Source: Chloroflexota bacterium
GTDB taxonomy: Bacteria; Chloroflexota; Chloroflexia; Thermomicrobiales; JADLAZ01
Reading direction: 5' to 3'
Assembly (NCBI GenBank): GCA_020849725.1
Contig: JADLAZ010000091.1
Location: 1-64,000, forward strand
Length of the DNA: 64,000 nt
This document shows positions 9,542 through 17,940 of the stretch, piece by piece; within the stretch, counting starts at the first letter, position 1, and the number at the start of each line of letters is the position of its first letter. The translations under genes were made by a program, and so were the position numbers. The notes under the pieces are model-generated. The model did no database searches and was not told the DNA's origin. It worked only from the letters and a program-made list of their open reading frames with translations.

Positions 9542-9860
9542 TGGCAGAACAGTCCTGCCCGATGCGCAGGCTCGCCCCACCGATAGCGCCTACCTGACTC
9601 CAGTAGACTCGATCACTGAAGCGATGAGAGTTTGTTCGAGATCGTCACTCTTGGGACAATATCGAAATGATATAATAAGTAATTGATCTGAAAGAACTGG
9701 TTGGCATGTTATGGTCATTAGGCACTTATCGGTGCGTAGGTAATAGAAGCATCCTCGTCAAGACTCAGATAGGTTCAACGAACCCAACCTCATCGCTGGC
9801 TCAAGCTGATCCTCGCACCTTAACAACGAACAACGGCGACACAATGCCCCCTCGACCACC
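9542..9860. other. AT-rich intergenic stretch between the immunity gene and the RHS fragment
   Basis: I see no convincing gene here. The segment keeps the low GC of the toxin tip and immunity gene up to about 9850, where high-GC RHS sequence resumes abruptly. A perfect -10-like TATAAT (9671-9676) is present but no good -35 precedes it at 16-18 bases. The stretch is best read as the tail of the imported toxin/immunity cassette. Confidence 0.5.
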
Positions 9861-11030
9861 GTGGCCGCCGGGCAGCACCACAGCCTGGCCGCCACCAGCA
9901 GCGGCGCGGTCTGGGCCTGGGGCTCGGCCAGCTTCGGCCAGACCGGCCAGGGCAGCACCGGCTTCAGCAGCCCGACGCCGGTGCGCGTGTTGGCGCCGAG
10001 TGGGGCGGGCTTCCTCGACGGCATCGTCGCCATCCGGACCGGCGTGGCGGCCGGCGAGGTCTTCAGCCTCGCCCTCAAGGCGGATGGCACCGTCTTCGCC
10101 TGGGGCGGCAACACCTATGGGCAACTGGGCGACGGCACGACGACGACGCGGCTGCGGCCGGTGCTGGTGAGTGGGCTGAGCGGGGCGACCCATCTGGCGG
10201 CCGGGCTGGACTTCGGGGTGGTGCGGCGGGCGGATGGGACGCTGCGCGCCTGGGGGCGCAACGACGCCGGCCAACTGGGCGCGGCCAGCAGCGGCGACTG
10301 TGGCGGGGTGGCCTGCAGCACCAGCCCGCTGGTGGTGAGTGGGCTGAGCGGGGCGGCGACGGCGGTGGCCGGTGGGTTCGGCCACAGCCTGACGAGCACG
10401 GTGGCGGTGGGGCTGACCGGCGGGACGACCAGCTATGCCTATGATCGCCTGTCGCGGCTGACGGGGGTGACGGCGCCGACGGGCACGACCGGCTACGCCT
10501 ACGACCCGGTCGGCAACCGCAGCAGTCGGACGCGCACTGGTACCACGACCATCACCTACACCTACGACCGGGCCGACCGGATCAAGACGGTGGTGCAGGG
10601 GGCGACGACCACCTACACGATGAATGCGAATGGCAACCTGACGGCGCGCGGGAACGATGACTTCACCTACGACCAGGCCAACCGGCTCAAGACGGCGGTC
10701 GTGGGCGGGGTCAGCAGCAGCGCTGCCTACGACGGGGATGGCAAGCGGGTCAGCCAGACGGTGGCGGGGATCACCAGTCGGTACGTTTACGACGTGGGTG
10801 GTGGGCTGCCGGTGCTGCTGGACGATGGCACCAGGAAGTACGTGTGGGGGCTGGGGCTGGCCTACGCGGTGAGCGGGTCGAGTGTGGAGGTGTACCACAC
10901 CGACGGCTTGGGGTCGGTGCGGGCGCTGACCGATGGGGCCGGGGCGCTGGTCCAGACGCAGGCGACCGATGAGTTCGGGGCGCCGACGGCGACGGTGGGG
11001 ATACGGTTATCCACGCCCGCGCGCCGTTGA
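9861..11030 (+). pseudogene. Displaced RHS 3' fragment (RCC1 plus YD repeats, no core, no tip)
   Basis: The frame from 9861 to 11030 repeats the upstream RHS gene from about 7168 to 8300. The offset is constant at 2700 bases, falling to 2697 after one lost codon near 10870. It contains the last three RCC1 repeats and the second YD block up to TDEFG. It then diverges before the conserved FGYTGE core and stops after an unrelated tail. It begins in mid-repeat without a ribosome-binding site. Such headless copies of the shell sequence beside RHS genes arise when a new tip is inserted and the older 3' end is pushed downstream, and they can serve as recombination donors. Here the old tip itself is lost, so I regard it as non-functional on its own. 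Confidence 0.8.
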
Positions 11031-11116
11031 CGCTGCACCACCGCTCTGCTACGCTCACCGCCGCGGATGGTGGAACGAATTGCGCGTGACGGCCGGTGGG
11101 GCGGGCCAGGAGCGGC

Positions 11117-12151
11117 GTGAGCGAGGACGCGCAAACGGTCGACCAGCCTGATGCCGTGCCGGCGATAGCCGTCCCGCGCCAGCAGGGACTGGTGGTGCGG
11201 GTCGACGGCATCGCCTGCACGGTGCGCCTGCCGGACGAGTCGACGCGCCGGGCGCGGCTGGCCGGGCGAGTGCTGCGTCAGCGCGAGGCGACCGCGCCGG
11301 TCGCGATCGGCGATCAGGTGCTGTTGCTGCCGCTCGACGAACAGTTCGCGCTCGTTGATGAGGTGCTGCCCCGGTGCAGCGAGTTGGTGCGCGGCGAGGC
11401 CGGCGGTGGGCGGCTGAAGCAGGTGCTGGCCGCCAACCTCGATCTGCTGGTGGCTGTCTTTGCCTACCAGCAGCCGGCGCCGTCGCTGGCCCGGCTCGAC
11501 CGCCTGCTGCTCATCGCCGAGCAGGCCGGCATCGCGCCGTTGATCGTTGTCAACAAGTGCGACCTGGCGCCCGATCCGGCGACCGCCACGGCGGCCTTCG
11601 CTCTCTATCCTGATCTTGGCTACCCCGTGCTGGCGACGAGCGCCGTCACCAGCCAGGGCGTGGCGGCGCTGCGCGAGCGCCTGGTCGGCCGCGTCAGCGC
11701 GCTCGTCGGCGCATCGGGCGTCGGCAAGTCGAGCCTGCTCAACGCGCTGCAGCCGGGTCTGCGCCTGCGCGCCGCCGCCGTCAGCAAGTCCGGCAAGGGA
11801 CGCCACACGACGACCGCTGCCGATCTGCTGCCACTCGACGGTGGCGGCTACCTGGCCGACACGCCGGGCCTGAAGGAGATCGCACTCTGGGGCGTGGCGA
11901 CCGACGCAGTAGACGAATTGTTCCCCGAGTTCCGCCCGCACCTGGGTGCTTGCCGCTTCGCGACCTGCACCCACCGCCAGGAGCCGGACTGCGCGATTCA
12001 GGACGCGGTGGCGGCCGGGCAGATCGACGAGGGACGCTATCAGAGCTACCTCAAGGTGCGCGAGGAGGTGGCGCAGGGCGTCCGGCCGCCGGGCGCGGGA
12101 CGGCATGGCCCGCCACGGCCGGCCGCCGTGCCCCACCGCGACGAGCGCTAA
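11117..12151 (+). CDS. rsgA: Ribosome small-subunit-dependent GTPase RsgA
   Basis: This 344-residue circularly permuted GTPase is an assembly factor for the 30S subunit. An N-terminal OB-fold is followed by permuted G motifs: G4 NKCD (near 146), G5 TSA, G1 GASGVGKS (near 198), a G2 region with RHTTT and G3 DTPG (near 248). The C-terminal zinc-binding motif has Cys279, Cys284, His286 and Cys292. The start is GTG 11117, preceded by CAGGAG at suitable distance; an upstream GTG at 11096 in the same frame lacks a site. It stands alone, and its stop overlaps by 4 bases the stop of the convergent gene. Length and motifs are typical of the family. Confidence 0.96.
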   Translation: MSEDAQTVDQPDAVPAIAVPRQQGLVVRVDGIACTVRLPDESTRRARLAGRVLRQREATAPVAIGDQVLLLPLDEQFALVDEVLPRCSELVRGEAGGGRLKQVLAANLDLLVAVFAYQQPAPSLARLDRLLLIAEQAGIAPLIVVNKCDLAPDPATATAAFALYPDLGYPVLATSAVTSQGVAALRERLVGRVSALVGASGVGKSSLLNALQPGLRLRAAAVSKSGKGRHTTTAADLLPLDGGGYLADTPGLKEIALWGVATDAVDELFPEFRPHLGACRFATCTHRQEPDCAIQDAVAAGQIDEGRYQSYLKVREEVAQGVRPPGAGRHGPPRPAAVPHRDER

Positions 12152-12627
12152 TCCTTCGGCTGCGCGGTCGAGTCGGGCGGCGGCGCGTCGGGCTGGTCGG
12201 CGCGCTTGCCCTCGACGGCCGTGCTCCAGTCGCGCAGCAACGACGCCAGCTTGCCGCGCAACTCCTGGCCGCGCGGGCTGGTGAGCGCGTTTTGCACGTC
12301 CTGCTGCAGCGTGGCGAACGCCTGGTTGAGCCGGTCGCCGATGTCCTTGCCGCGCGGAGTCTCGCCGACCTGCTTCACCTGCTGGGTCAGGTTGTTGATG
12401 CTCTGCTCGATGCGGTCGCCGACCTGCGCCTCGCGCAGCCGCGCCTCCACCTCGTCGGCGGCCTGGGTCAGCCGCCGACGAGCCTCCTGGATCTCGGGCG
12501 AGGCCATCATCTGATCGAGGCGCTCGCCCAGGGCGCCCAACTGGTCCCGCAATGGGCGGCCCGCGCCGCCATTGCTCGCCTGATCGTTGGGCTGTCCACC
12601 ACTGCCGGCCGTCGTCTGCTCGCTCAC
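12148..12627 (-). CDS. Helical hypothetical protein, coiled-coil
   Basis: This is a 159-residue protein of unknown function. It starts at GTG 12627 with an excellent AAGGAGGA site 6 bases upstream; the frame stays open further upstream but has no ribosome-binding site there. After a disordered Ser/Gly/Gln-rich N-terminus, residues 25-140 are almost entirely amphipathic helix with regular heptads (for example IEQSINNLTQQVKQVGE). This resembles apolipoprotein-like or phasin-like surface-binding helices. The C-terminus is Pro/Asp-rich and disordered. There is no signal peptide. It converges on rsgA with overlapping stops. The role is unknown; a structural or membrane-surface protein is possible. 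Confidence 0.75.
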   Translation of the reverse strand: MSEQTTAGSGGQPNDQASNGGAGRPLRDQLGALGERLDQMMASPEIQEARRRLTQAADEVEARLREAQVGDRIEQSINNLTQQVKQVGETPRGKDIGDRLNQAFATLQQDVQNALTSPRGQELRGKLASLLRDWSTAVEGKRADQPDAPPPDSTAQPKD

Positions 12628-12825
12628 CGTATCCTCCTTGTGTATCGCAACCACGAGTCCATCCCGCGCATGTACGCCGGCATATCGCGGCGGGTTCCCA
12701 GCCTGGGCGCATCCATCTGGCGGACCATCGTGGTGCGGGAAGGGCGCGGTGCTGACACGACCGTTGTCGACCGCGCGCGCCCTATCCTGGCGCCTCGACA
12801 TGGGCGGGAGCTGTAGCCAACCAGC

Positions 12826-14130
12826 TCAGGCGGAGGCGGCGGGCGGCTCGGCGCGGCGGGAGCGCGGCCACCAGCGGCGGCGCGGGCGCTTGGGCCGGGT
12901 CGCATCAGCCGTGGCAGCCGTGGCGGCGTCGGCATCAGCGTCGGCAGCGGGCGGCGCGGCTGGCTCCGTGGCGGGCAGCGGGTCGGCCGCCGTCAAGGCG
13001 GCGGCTGGGGGGAGCGTCGCCGGCTGGGAGCGCTGTGGCCCGCGACCGGGCTTGCGGCGGGAGCGGTCCGCCTCCGGTGGCGCCGGCCGGGGTGGGGGCG
13101 GCGGCGCGGCCGGCAGCGGCGCCGGGCGCGCCACCGGCTTCTCCGGGTGCGCCAGTGCGTAGGCCTCGCGGCTGATCGTCCGGTAGGCGTCGGTCAGCAC
13201 GACCATCACATCGTAGTCGCCACGCCAGAAGGGTGGCGGCCCCAGCCGGCGCAGCACCGACTCCGGCACCTCCGGCAACTCGACCTGGCGTTGCTCGCCC
13301 TCCAGGCTGGTGCCGAGTTGCCAGAATGAGTCGAGGCAGTCGGCCAGCGGCAGCGCAGCCGGCTCCGGCACGGCGGCCTCGCCCGTGGTGTCGGCATCCT
13401 CGTCGGCGTCGGCCAGCGTTGCCCGGCGGGTGCGCAGCGCCTCGATCAGTTGCGCTCGCGAGCGCCCGCGCAGCCAGAAGAGCAGGAACGGGTCGCGGTC
13501 GAACTCCGCGCCCAGCATCGAGTGGACGGCGGCGACGTGCCGGCAGGGGTTGGTCCAGTCGGGGCAGGTGCAACTGGCGTACAGGTCCTTGGCCGATGAC
13601 GGGAACAGCGTTACGCCGGCCTGGGCGAAGGCATCCTCGATCGTCGGCGGCATCTCGCCGGCCAGCAATCGTGCCGCGAACAGCGCCTGCGCCGCCAGTG
13701 CGTCGATCACGCGCTCCCACTCGGCGTCGGTCAGCGGCTCGATGCGCAGCGTCACCCGGTGCGGTTTCGGCTGCGATCCCTTGACCGCTGCCGTCACCAG
13801 GCCGGGTTGCACATCGATGCGCAGCACGCTGCCGGTGCGGCCGGGCGCCTGGCTGCGCTGCGGCCGCACCGACCAGCCCAGTTGCTCCAGAGCCGCCAGC
13901 CAGCGTGCCGTCCACCAGTTTTCGCCGACGCTGCTCTGGACGCCGCCCACCGCCGGGCGCGCGCGTGACCCGCCTGTGCGCCCTGGCGGCCGGCCTGCCG
14001 GCGCGGTCGTGCGTTTCGGGCGACCGGGTGGGTGAGTGCCCGGGCGCGGCGCGGGCCGCTGCCCCGGCGGCCGGGTCGGGCGACCGGTCCCGCCCCGGCG
14101 CGGCGCGGCCGGCTCCTGCTGCTCACTCAT
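12826..14130 (-). CDS. SWIM zinc-finger protein, partner of the SNF2 helicase
   Basis: This 434-residue protein has Pro/Arg-rich disordered ends and a central SWIM zinc finger, seen as CTCPDWTNPCRHVAAVH (about residues 185-200; the family pattern is CxC then CxH). SWIM domains bind DNA or partner proteins. Its start overlaps the end of the upstream SNF2-family helicase gene by 8 bases, so the two are translated as a pair. This SNF2/SWIM pairing recurs in many actinobacteria and Chloroflexota. The C-terminal 100 residues are low-complexity Ala/Pro/Asp and end in a basic cluster. The biological role of the pair is not established; chromosome maintenance or antiviral action is conceivable. Confidence 0.88.
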   Translation of the reverse strand: MSEQQEPAAPRRGGTGRPTRPPGQRPAPRPGTHPPGRPKRTTAPAGRPPGRTGGSRARPAVGGVQSSVGENWWTARWLAALEQLGWSVRPQRSQAPGRTGSVLRIDVQPGLVTAAVKGSQPKPHRVTLRIEPLTDAEWERVIDALAAQALFAARLLAGEMPPTIEDAFAQAGVTLFPSSAKDLYASCTCPDWTNPCRHVAAVHSMLGAEFDRDPFLLFWLRGRSRAQLIEALRTRRATLADADEDADTTGEAAVPEPAALPLADCLDSFWQLGTSLEGEQRQVELPEVPESVLRRLGPPPFWRGDYDVMVVLTDAYRTISREAYALAHPEKPVARPAPLPAAPPPPPRPAPPEADRSRRKPGRGPQRSQPATLPPAAALTAADPLPATEPAAPPAADADADAATAATADATRPKRPRRRWWPRSRRAEPPAASA

Positions 14131-17100
14131 CCTCGATTGCCTCCCGTTTCAAGGAGAACACCTCGCGCAGCTCGCCGGTCGACAGCTCGGTCAGCCAGCT
14201 CTCGCCAGCGCCGACCACCTGCTCGGCCAGGTCCTTCTTGCTCTCGATCATCTGGTCGATGCGGTCCTCCAGCGTGCCGAGGCAGACGAACTTATGGACC
14301 TGCACGTTGCGCAACTGACCGATGCGGAACGCCCGATCGGTCGCCTGATTCTCGACGGCCGGGTTCCACCACCGGTCGACGTGGAAGACGTGATTGGCGG
14401 CCGTCAGGTTGAGCCCGGTCCCGCCGGCGCGCAGCGACAGGATGAAGACCGGCGGCCCATTCGTCTCGTACTGGAAGCGCTCGACGAGGCGCTCGCGGTT
14501 CGGCTGCGACGTGCCGCCGTGCAGGAACAGCACGTCCGTGCCCAACTCCTGTTCCAGATAGCCCTGCAGCAGCCGGCCGAACTCGGTGAACTGGGTGAAG
14601 ATCAGCGACTTGTCTCCCTCGGCGATCGCCTCTTCCAGCATTGCCCGCAAGCGCTGGACCTTGCCCGACCGGCTGCCGAACTCGCTGCCGAGCGACTCGC
14701 TCAGGTAGTGCGCCGGGTGGTTGCAGACCTGCTTCAGCTTGGTCAGTGTCGCCAGGATCAGGCCGCGGCGCTGGATGCCGGCTGAGCCTTCGATCTGACG
14801 CAGCATGTCCTTGACGACACCCTCGTAGAGCCGGCCCTGCTCGCGCGTCAACTGGTAGTAGACCTTCATCTCCATCTTCTCGGGTAGGTCGGCGATGATG
14901 GTCGGGTCGGTCTTGAGGCGGCGCAGCAGGAACGGCGCCACCAGCCGGCGCAGCCGCGCCAGCGCCAGCGTGTCGCGCCAACGCTCGATCGGGATGGCGA
15001 AGCGCACCTTGAAGGCGTCGGCCGTGCCCAGGTAGCCGGGGTTGAGGAACTCCATGATCGACCACAGGTCACCGAGACGGTTCTCGACCGGTGTGCCGGT
15101 CAGCGCCACCCGATAGCGCGCTTTGAGCGTCCGCACCGCCTGCGCCTGGCGCGTGGCCGGGTTCTTCACATTCTGCGCCTCGTCCAGCACGACGCCATCC
15201 CACAGCACGCCAGCCAACGTCTCCTCATCGCGGTAGGCCAGCCCGTAGGTGCTGATGACCAGATCGTGGCGGGTGGCCTCACGGGCGAACTGCTCCGCTG
15301 CTGCGCGGCTGCCGCCGTGATGGACCAGCACCCGCAGCGACGGCGCGAAGCGCTCGCACTCGCGCCGCCAGTTGCCAACGACCGAGGTCGGGCAGATCAG
15401 CAGGACGGGTGGGCGGTCGGTCATGCCCTCTTTGTTGCGCAAAAAGAGACATATCGCCTGAATTGTTTTTCCCAGGCCCATGTCGTCCGCTAGCAATGCA
15501 CCGAGGCCGACATCGCTCAGGAAGCTGAGCCAGGTCAGGCCGCGCTGCTGGTAGGGGCGCAGTGTGCCGTGGAAGCCGGCCGGCGTCGGCACCTCGACCG
15601 GCTCGTCGTCGCCGCCGACGAGTTGGCTCAGCCAGCCCTCGCCGATGACCTTCAGCACCGGCAGGACCTGCTCGTCCTCCTCAGCGCCGAGCGCCAGCCG
15701 CAGCGCGGTGCGGAGCGGCATGATGCCCTTCTCCGGCGTCTGAAGCGCCTTCTGGGCGACGGCCACCTGGTCTGGCCGCAGCTCGATCCAGTAGCCGCGC
15801 ACCTGCACCAGCGGCACGGCCTGCTCGACGAGGCGCGTGAACTCTTCGCGGTCCAGCTCCTGATCGCCGAGCGCCAGTTGCCACTCGTACTCGACGATCG
15901 CGTCCAGTCCGGCGACACCGGTCGCCAGTCCGGCGCTGGCGGCCGTCTGCCCCCGGCCACGCAGGCGCAGCGACATGCCCAGCGGCAGGCGCGGGCTGCG
16001 CCGGTCCCACCAGGATGGCGTGGTGACGCCGAAGCCGCTCTCGATCAACAGCGGCGTGGCCTCCTTGAGAAACGTGTACGCCTCGCCGGTCGTCAGGTCG
16101 ACGCCGGCCGGACGGGCGTCCCACAGGCCGCCCTCCAGCGGCGGGAAGAGTCTGGCGGCGCGGCCCAGGTCGGCCAGCAGCCGCTCCTGGGCGTGCTCGA
16201 AGCGCTGGCCGCCGAAGCGCAGCGTCGTGCCCGCCTCGGCCCACACCGCTGCCGCCGGCGCCTGCACATCGGGGTCATCGCGTGATTGCAGCAGGAAGTT
16301 CAGCCGCCAAATGCGCGCCTGCGGGTCGGGCGCGGTCATCGTCGCGGCGCCCTCACCGCGCGGCCCCGGCGGCTCTTCGAGTTGGAAGAAGGTGCGGAAG
16401 CCGCCGGGCTGGGTCGGCCGCACCAGCGGCGCAGTCCAGACGGTGATGCCCTCACCGATCGTCTGCGCCTCGAAGGCGGTCGCGCCGATCGAGGCCGCGC
16501 CAGCGCGCAGCGCCGACGCCCAGCGCTCGCTGGCGGTCGCCAGGCGTGGCCGCTGGAACTGCGAGCCGCGCATCTGCCACTGCTCCAGCCAGCCGCGTGC
16601 TAGCCCCTCCATGCCGGTCTGGAGGAAATCCAGCACCAGCCGGCGTGGGTCGTCGACCGGCGGCAGCGGCCGGCCGTGAGCGTTGGCGACCGCCCGGCAG
16701 ACCGGCGGCAGGCCCTGCGCCAGCCGGTCTAGCCGCGCCCGGTCCTCGTCCAGGTCGAACAGCGGCTGCCAGCCGGTGCGGCCATCGCCACGGGCGCTGA
16801 TGGTGAATGCCGGCACGAAGCGCTGCCGGGCGAGCAGATCCAGCCCAAAGGTCGCTGCCAACCGCCAGAACAAGATATCCTTCGGCAGCGTCAGCCGGCC
16901 GTCGAGCGTGTCGTCGGGCAACTGCGCCAGCACCGCCAGCGCATCGGCGCCGGCGAGCGCCAGCACCGGCAGGCTGAAGGCGGCCAGGCGCAACTCGTCA
17001 TCCTCGTCCTCGTCATCCAGTGCGGCGGCGACGGCGACCTCGGCCGCCGGTGCCGACGGACCGGCCTCCACCGGCTCGGTCGCGCCGTTCTCGGCCGGGT

Positions 17101-17464
17101 CGGCGTGCCCGTTGGTGGCGATGACCGCGGCCGGCGGCTCGTCCGGCGGCGAGTCGTCGCTGCGTCGCGACCGGTGCAGGAAGGAGATCAGCGGCCGGTC
17201 ACCCTCGGCCGGCAACTGCATGATCGCCGTCGACGGCCGGGCCTCACCCAGCCGGCCGGCGACCTCCGGCCCGAGTGAGCCGAGGGCAGCCTGCAGCTCG
17301 GCCACCGGCGTGGCGAACGGGTGCGGCCGGCGGTCGGGCTTGATTTCACGACGGCGACGGCGGCGCTGATGGCCGTCGCCACCGGCGCGCTCGCCCCAGA
17401 ACAGGAAGCTACCGACCGTGCCCGGGGCATCGGCCGGAATCCACGTTCCATGCAGAACGATCAT
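14123..17464 (-). CDS. SNF2-family DEAD/DEAH helicase
   Basis: This 1113-residue SF2 ATPase has an N-terminal helicase-associated region beginning MIVLHGTWIP (start chosen at ATG 17464, since the frame upstream has no typical sequence). The ATPase core carries motif I ADDMGLGKT (near residue 658), motif II LDEAQNVKN (near 759) and motif III ALTGTPVEN. The C-terminal lobe has IFTQFTEF, RAGGTGLNLT and the motif VI run ATDRAFRIGQ (near 1045). Proteins of this family translocate on duplex DNA and remodel DNA-bound proteins. An acidic, low-complexity insert lies near residues 90-170. It is followed by, and overlaps, the SWIM zinc-finger gene. Confidence 0.95.
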   Translation of the reverse strand: MIVLHGTWIPADAPGTVGSFLFWGERAGGDGHQRRRRRREIKPDRRPHPFATPVAELQAALGSLGPEVAGRLGEARPSTAIMQLPAEGDRPLISFLHRSRRSDDSPPDEPPAAVIATNGHADPAENGATEPVEAGPSAPAAEVAVAAALDDEDEDDELRLAAFSLPVLALAGADALAVLAQLPDDTLDGRLTLPKDILFWRLAATFGLDLLARQRFVPAFTISARGDGRTGWQPLFDLDEDRARLDRLAQGLPPVCRAVANAHGRPLPPVDDPRRLVLDFLQTGMEGLARGWLEQWQMRGSQFQRPRLATASERWASALRAGAASIGATAFEAQTIGEGITVWTAPLVRPTQPGGFRTFFQLEEPPGPRGEGAATMTAPDPQARIWRLNFLLQSRDDPDVQAPAAAVWAEAGTTLRFGGQRFEHAQERLLADLGRAARLFPPLEGGLWDARPAGVDLTTGEAYTFLKEATPLLIESGFGVTTPSWWDRRSPRLPLGMSLRLRGRGQTAASAGLATGVAGLDAIVEYEWQLALGDQELDREEFTRLVEQAVPLVQVRGYWIELRPDQVAVAQKALQTPEKGIMPLRTALRLALGAEEDEQVLPVLKVIGEGWLSQLVGGDDEPVEVPTPAGFHGTLRPYQQRGLTWLSFLSDVGLGALLADDMGLGKTIQAICLFLRNKEGMTDRPPVLLICPTSVVGNWRRECERFAPSLRVLVHHGGSRAAAEQFAREATRHDLVISTYGLAYRDEETLAGVLWDGVVLDEAQNVKNPATRQAQAVRTLKARYRVALTGTPVENRLGDLWSIMEFLNPGYLGTADAFKVRFAIPIERWRDTLALARLRRLVAPFLLRRLKTDPTIIADLPEKMEMKVYYQLTREQGRLYEGVVKDMLRQIEGSAGIQRRGLILATLTKLKQVCNHPAHYLSESLGSEFGSRSGKVQRLRAMLEEAIAEGDKSLIFTQFTEFGRLLQGYLEQELGTDVLFLHGGTSQPNRERLVERFQYETNGPPVFILSLRAGGTGLNLTAANHVFHVDRWWNPAVENQATDRAFRIGQLRNVQVHKFVCLGTLEDRIDQMIESKKDLAEQVVGAGESWLTELSTGELREVFSLKREAIEDE

Positions 17465-17614
17465 GGGTCGGGGTCGTCCCCTCCCGCGTGTAGGGAGAGC
17501 CGCACTGGTACTCGTGGACCCGGAACGGCGGCCGTCGCCCCGACCGGCCCGGCGCACAGCCCGGAGCGGTCCCAAACAAGCGCACGACCAGCGACGGCAC
17601 ACCGTCCCTCGCTG

Positions 17615-17851
17615 CTAGTGTATCACACCGTGCAAGCGGGCGAGTGACACCGCGTTCGTGGCGTAGAACGTGCGATCGGGGCGGCGGTCGTGACTACTGG
17701 CGCGGCGGACCAGCGGCTCCGGTACCGGTCGGTTGTTGCGCAGCACGGTGCGCTCGTGGCCAGCCTCCGCCTCGCGGATGAGCGCAGAGTGCCCGAGCCT
17801 GGCGGCCTCGGTGATCGAGATCACATCCTCAGTGGTGACCCGCGCCATCAC
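17615..17851 (-). pseudogene. Phd/YefM-type antitoxin remnant
   Basis: This is a 78-codon frame. The first 40 residues (MMARVTTEDVISITEAAR, then GHSALIREAEAGHE and RNNRPV) match the N-terminal DNA-binding half of a group of Phd/RelB-like antitoxins. The remainder, starting PEPLVRR, has no resemblance to the usual dimerisation and toxin-binding half. No toxin gene lies on either side. I read it as the stub of a decayed toxin-antitoxin module. It could still encode a DNA-binding peptide, since the N-terminal half is intact and has plausible starts at 17851 and 17848. Confidence 0.5.
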
Positions 17852-17940
17852 TGCCCCTCTCGATTCTGCACAGAATTCTATGCAGTTCCAGCTGGCTGGT
17901 CAGGCCCGGACTATCGGGGCCAGCGCGGCCAGGTCAGCGC

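Noticed and set aside
9706..10170. A 154-codon plus-strand frame starting in the AT-rich gap
   Set aside because: It runs out of frame with the RHS fragment, becoming Pro/Ala/Arg-rich, and has no ribosome site. The RHS frame is the conserved one.
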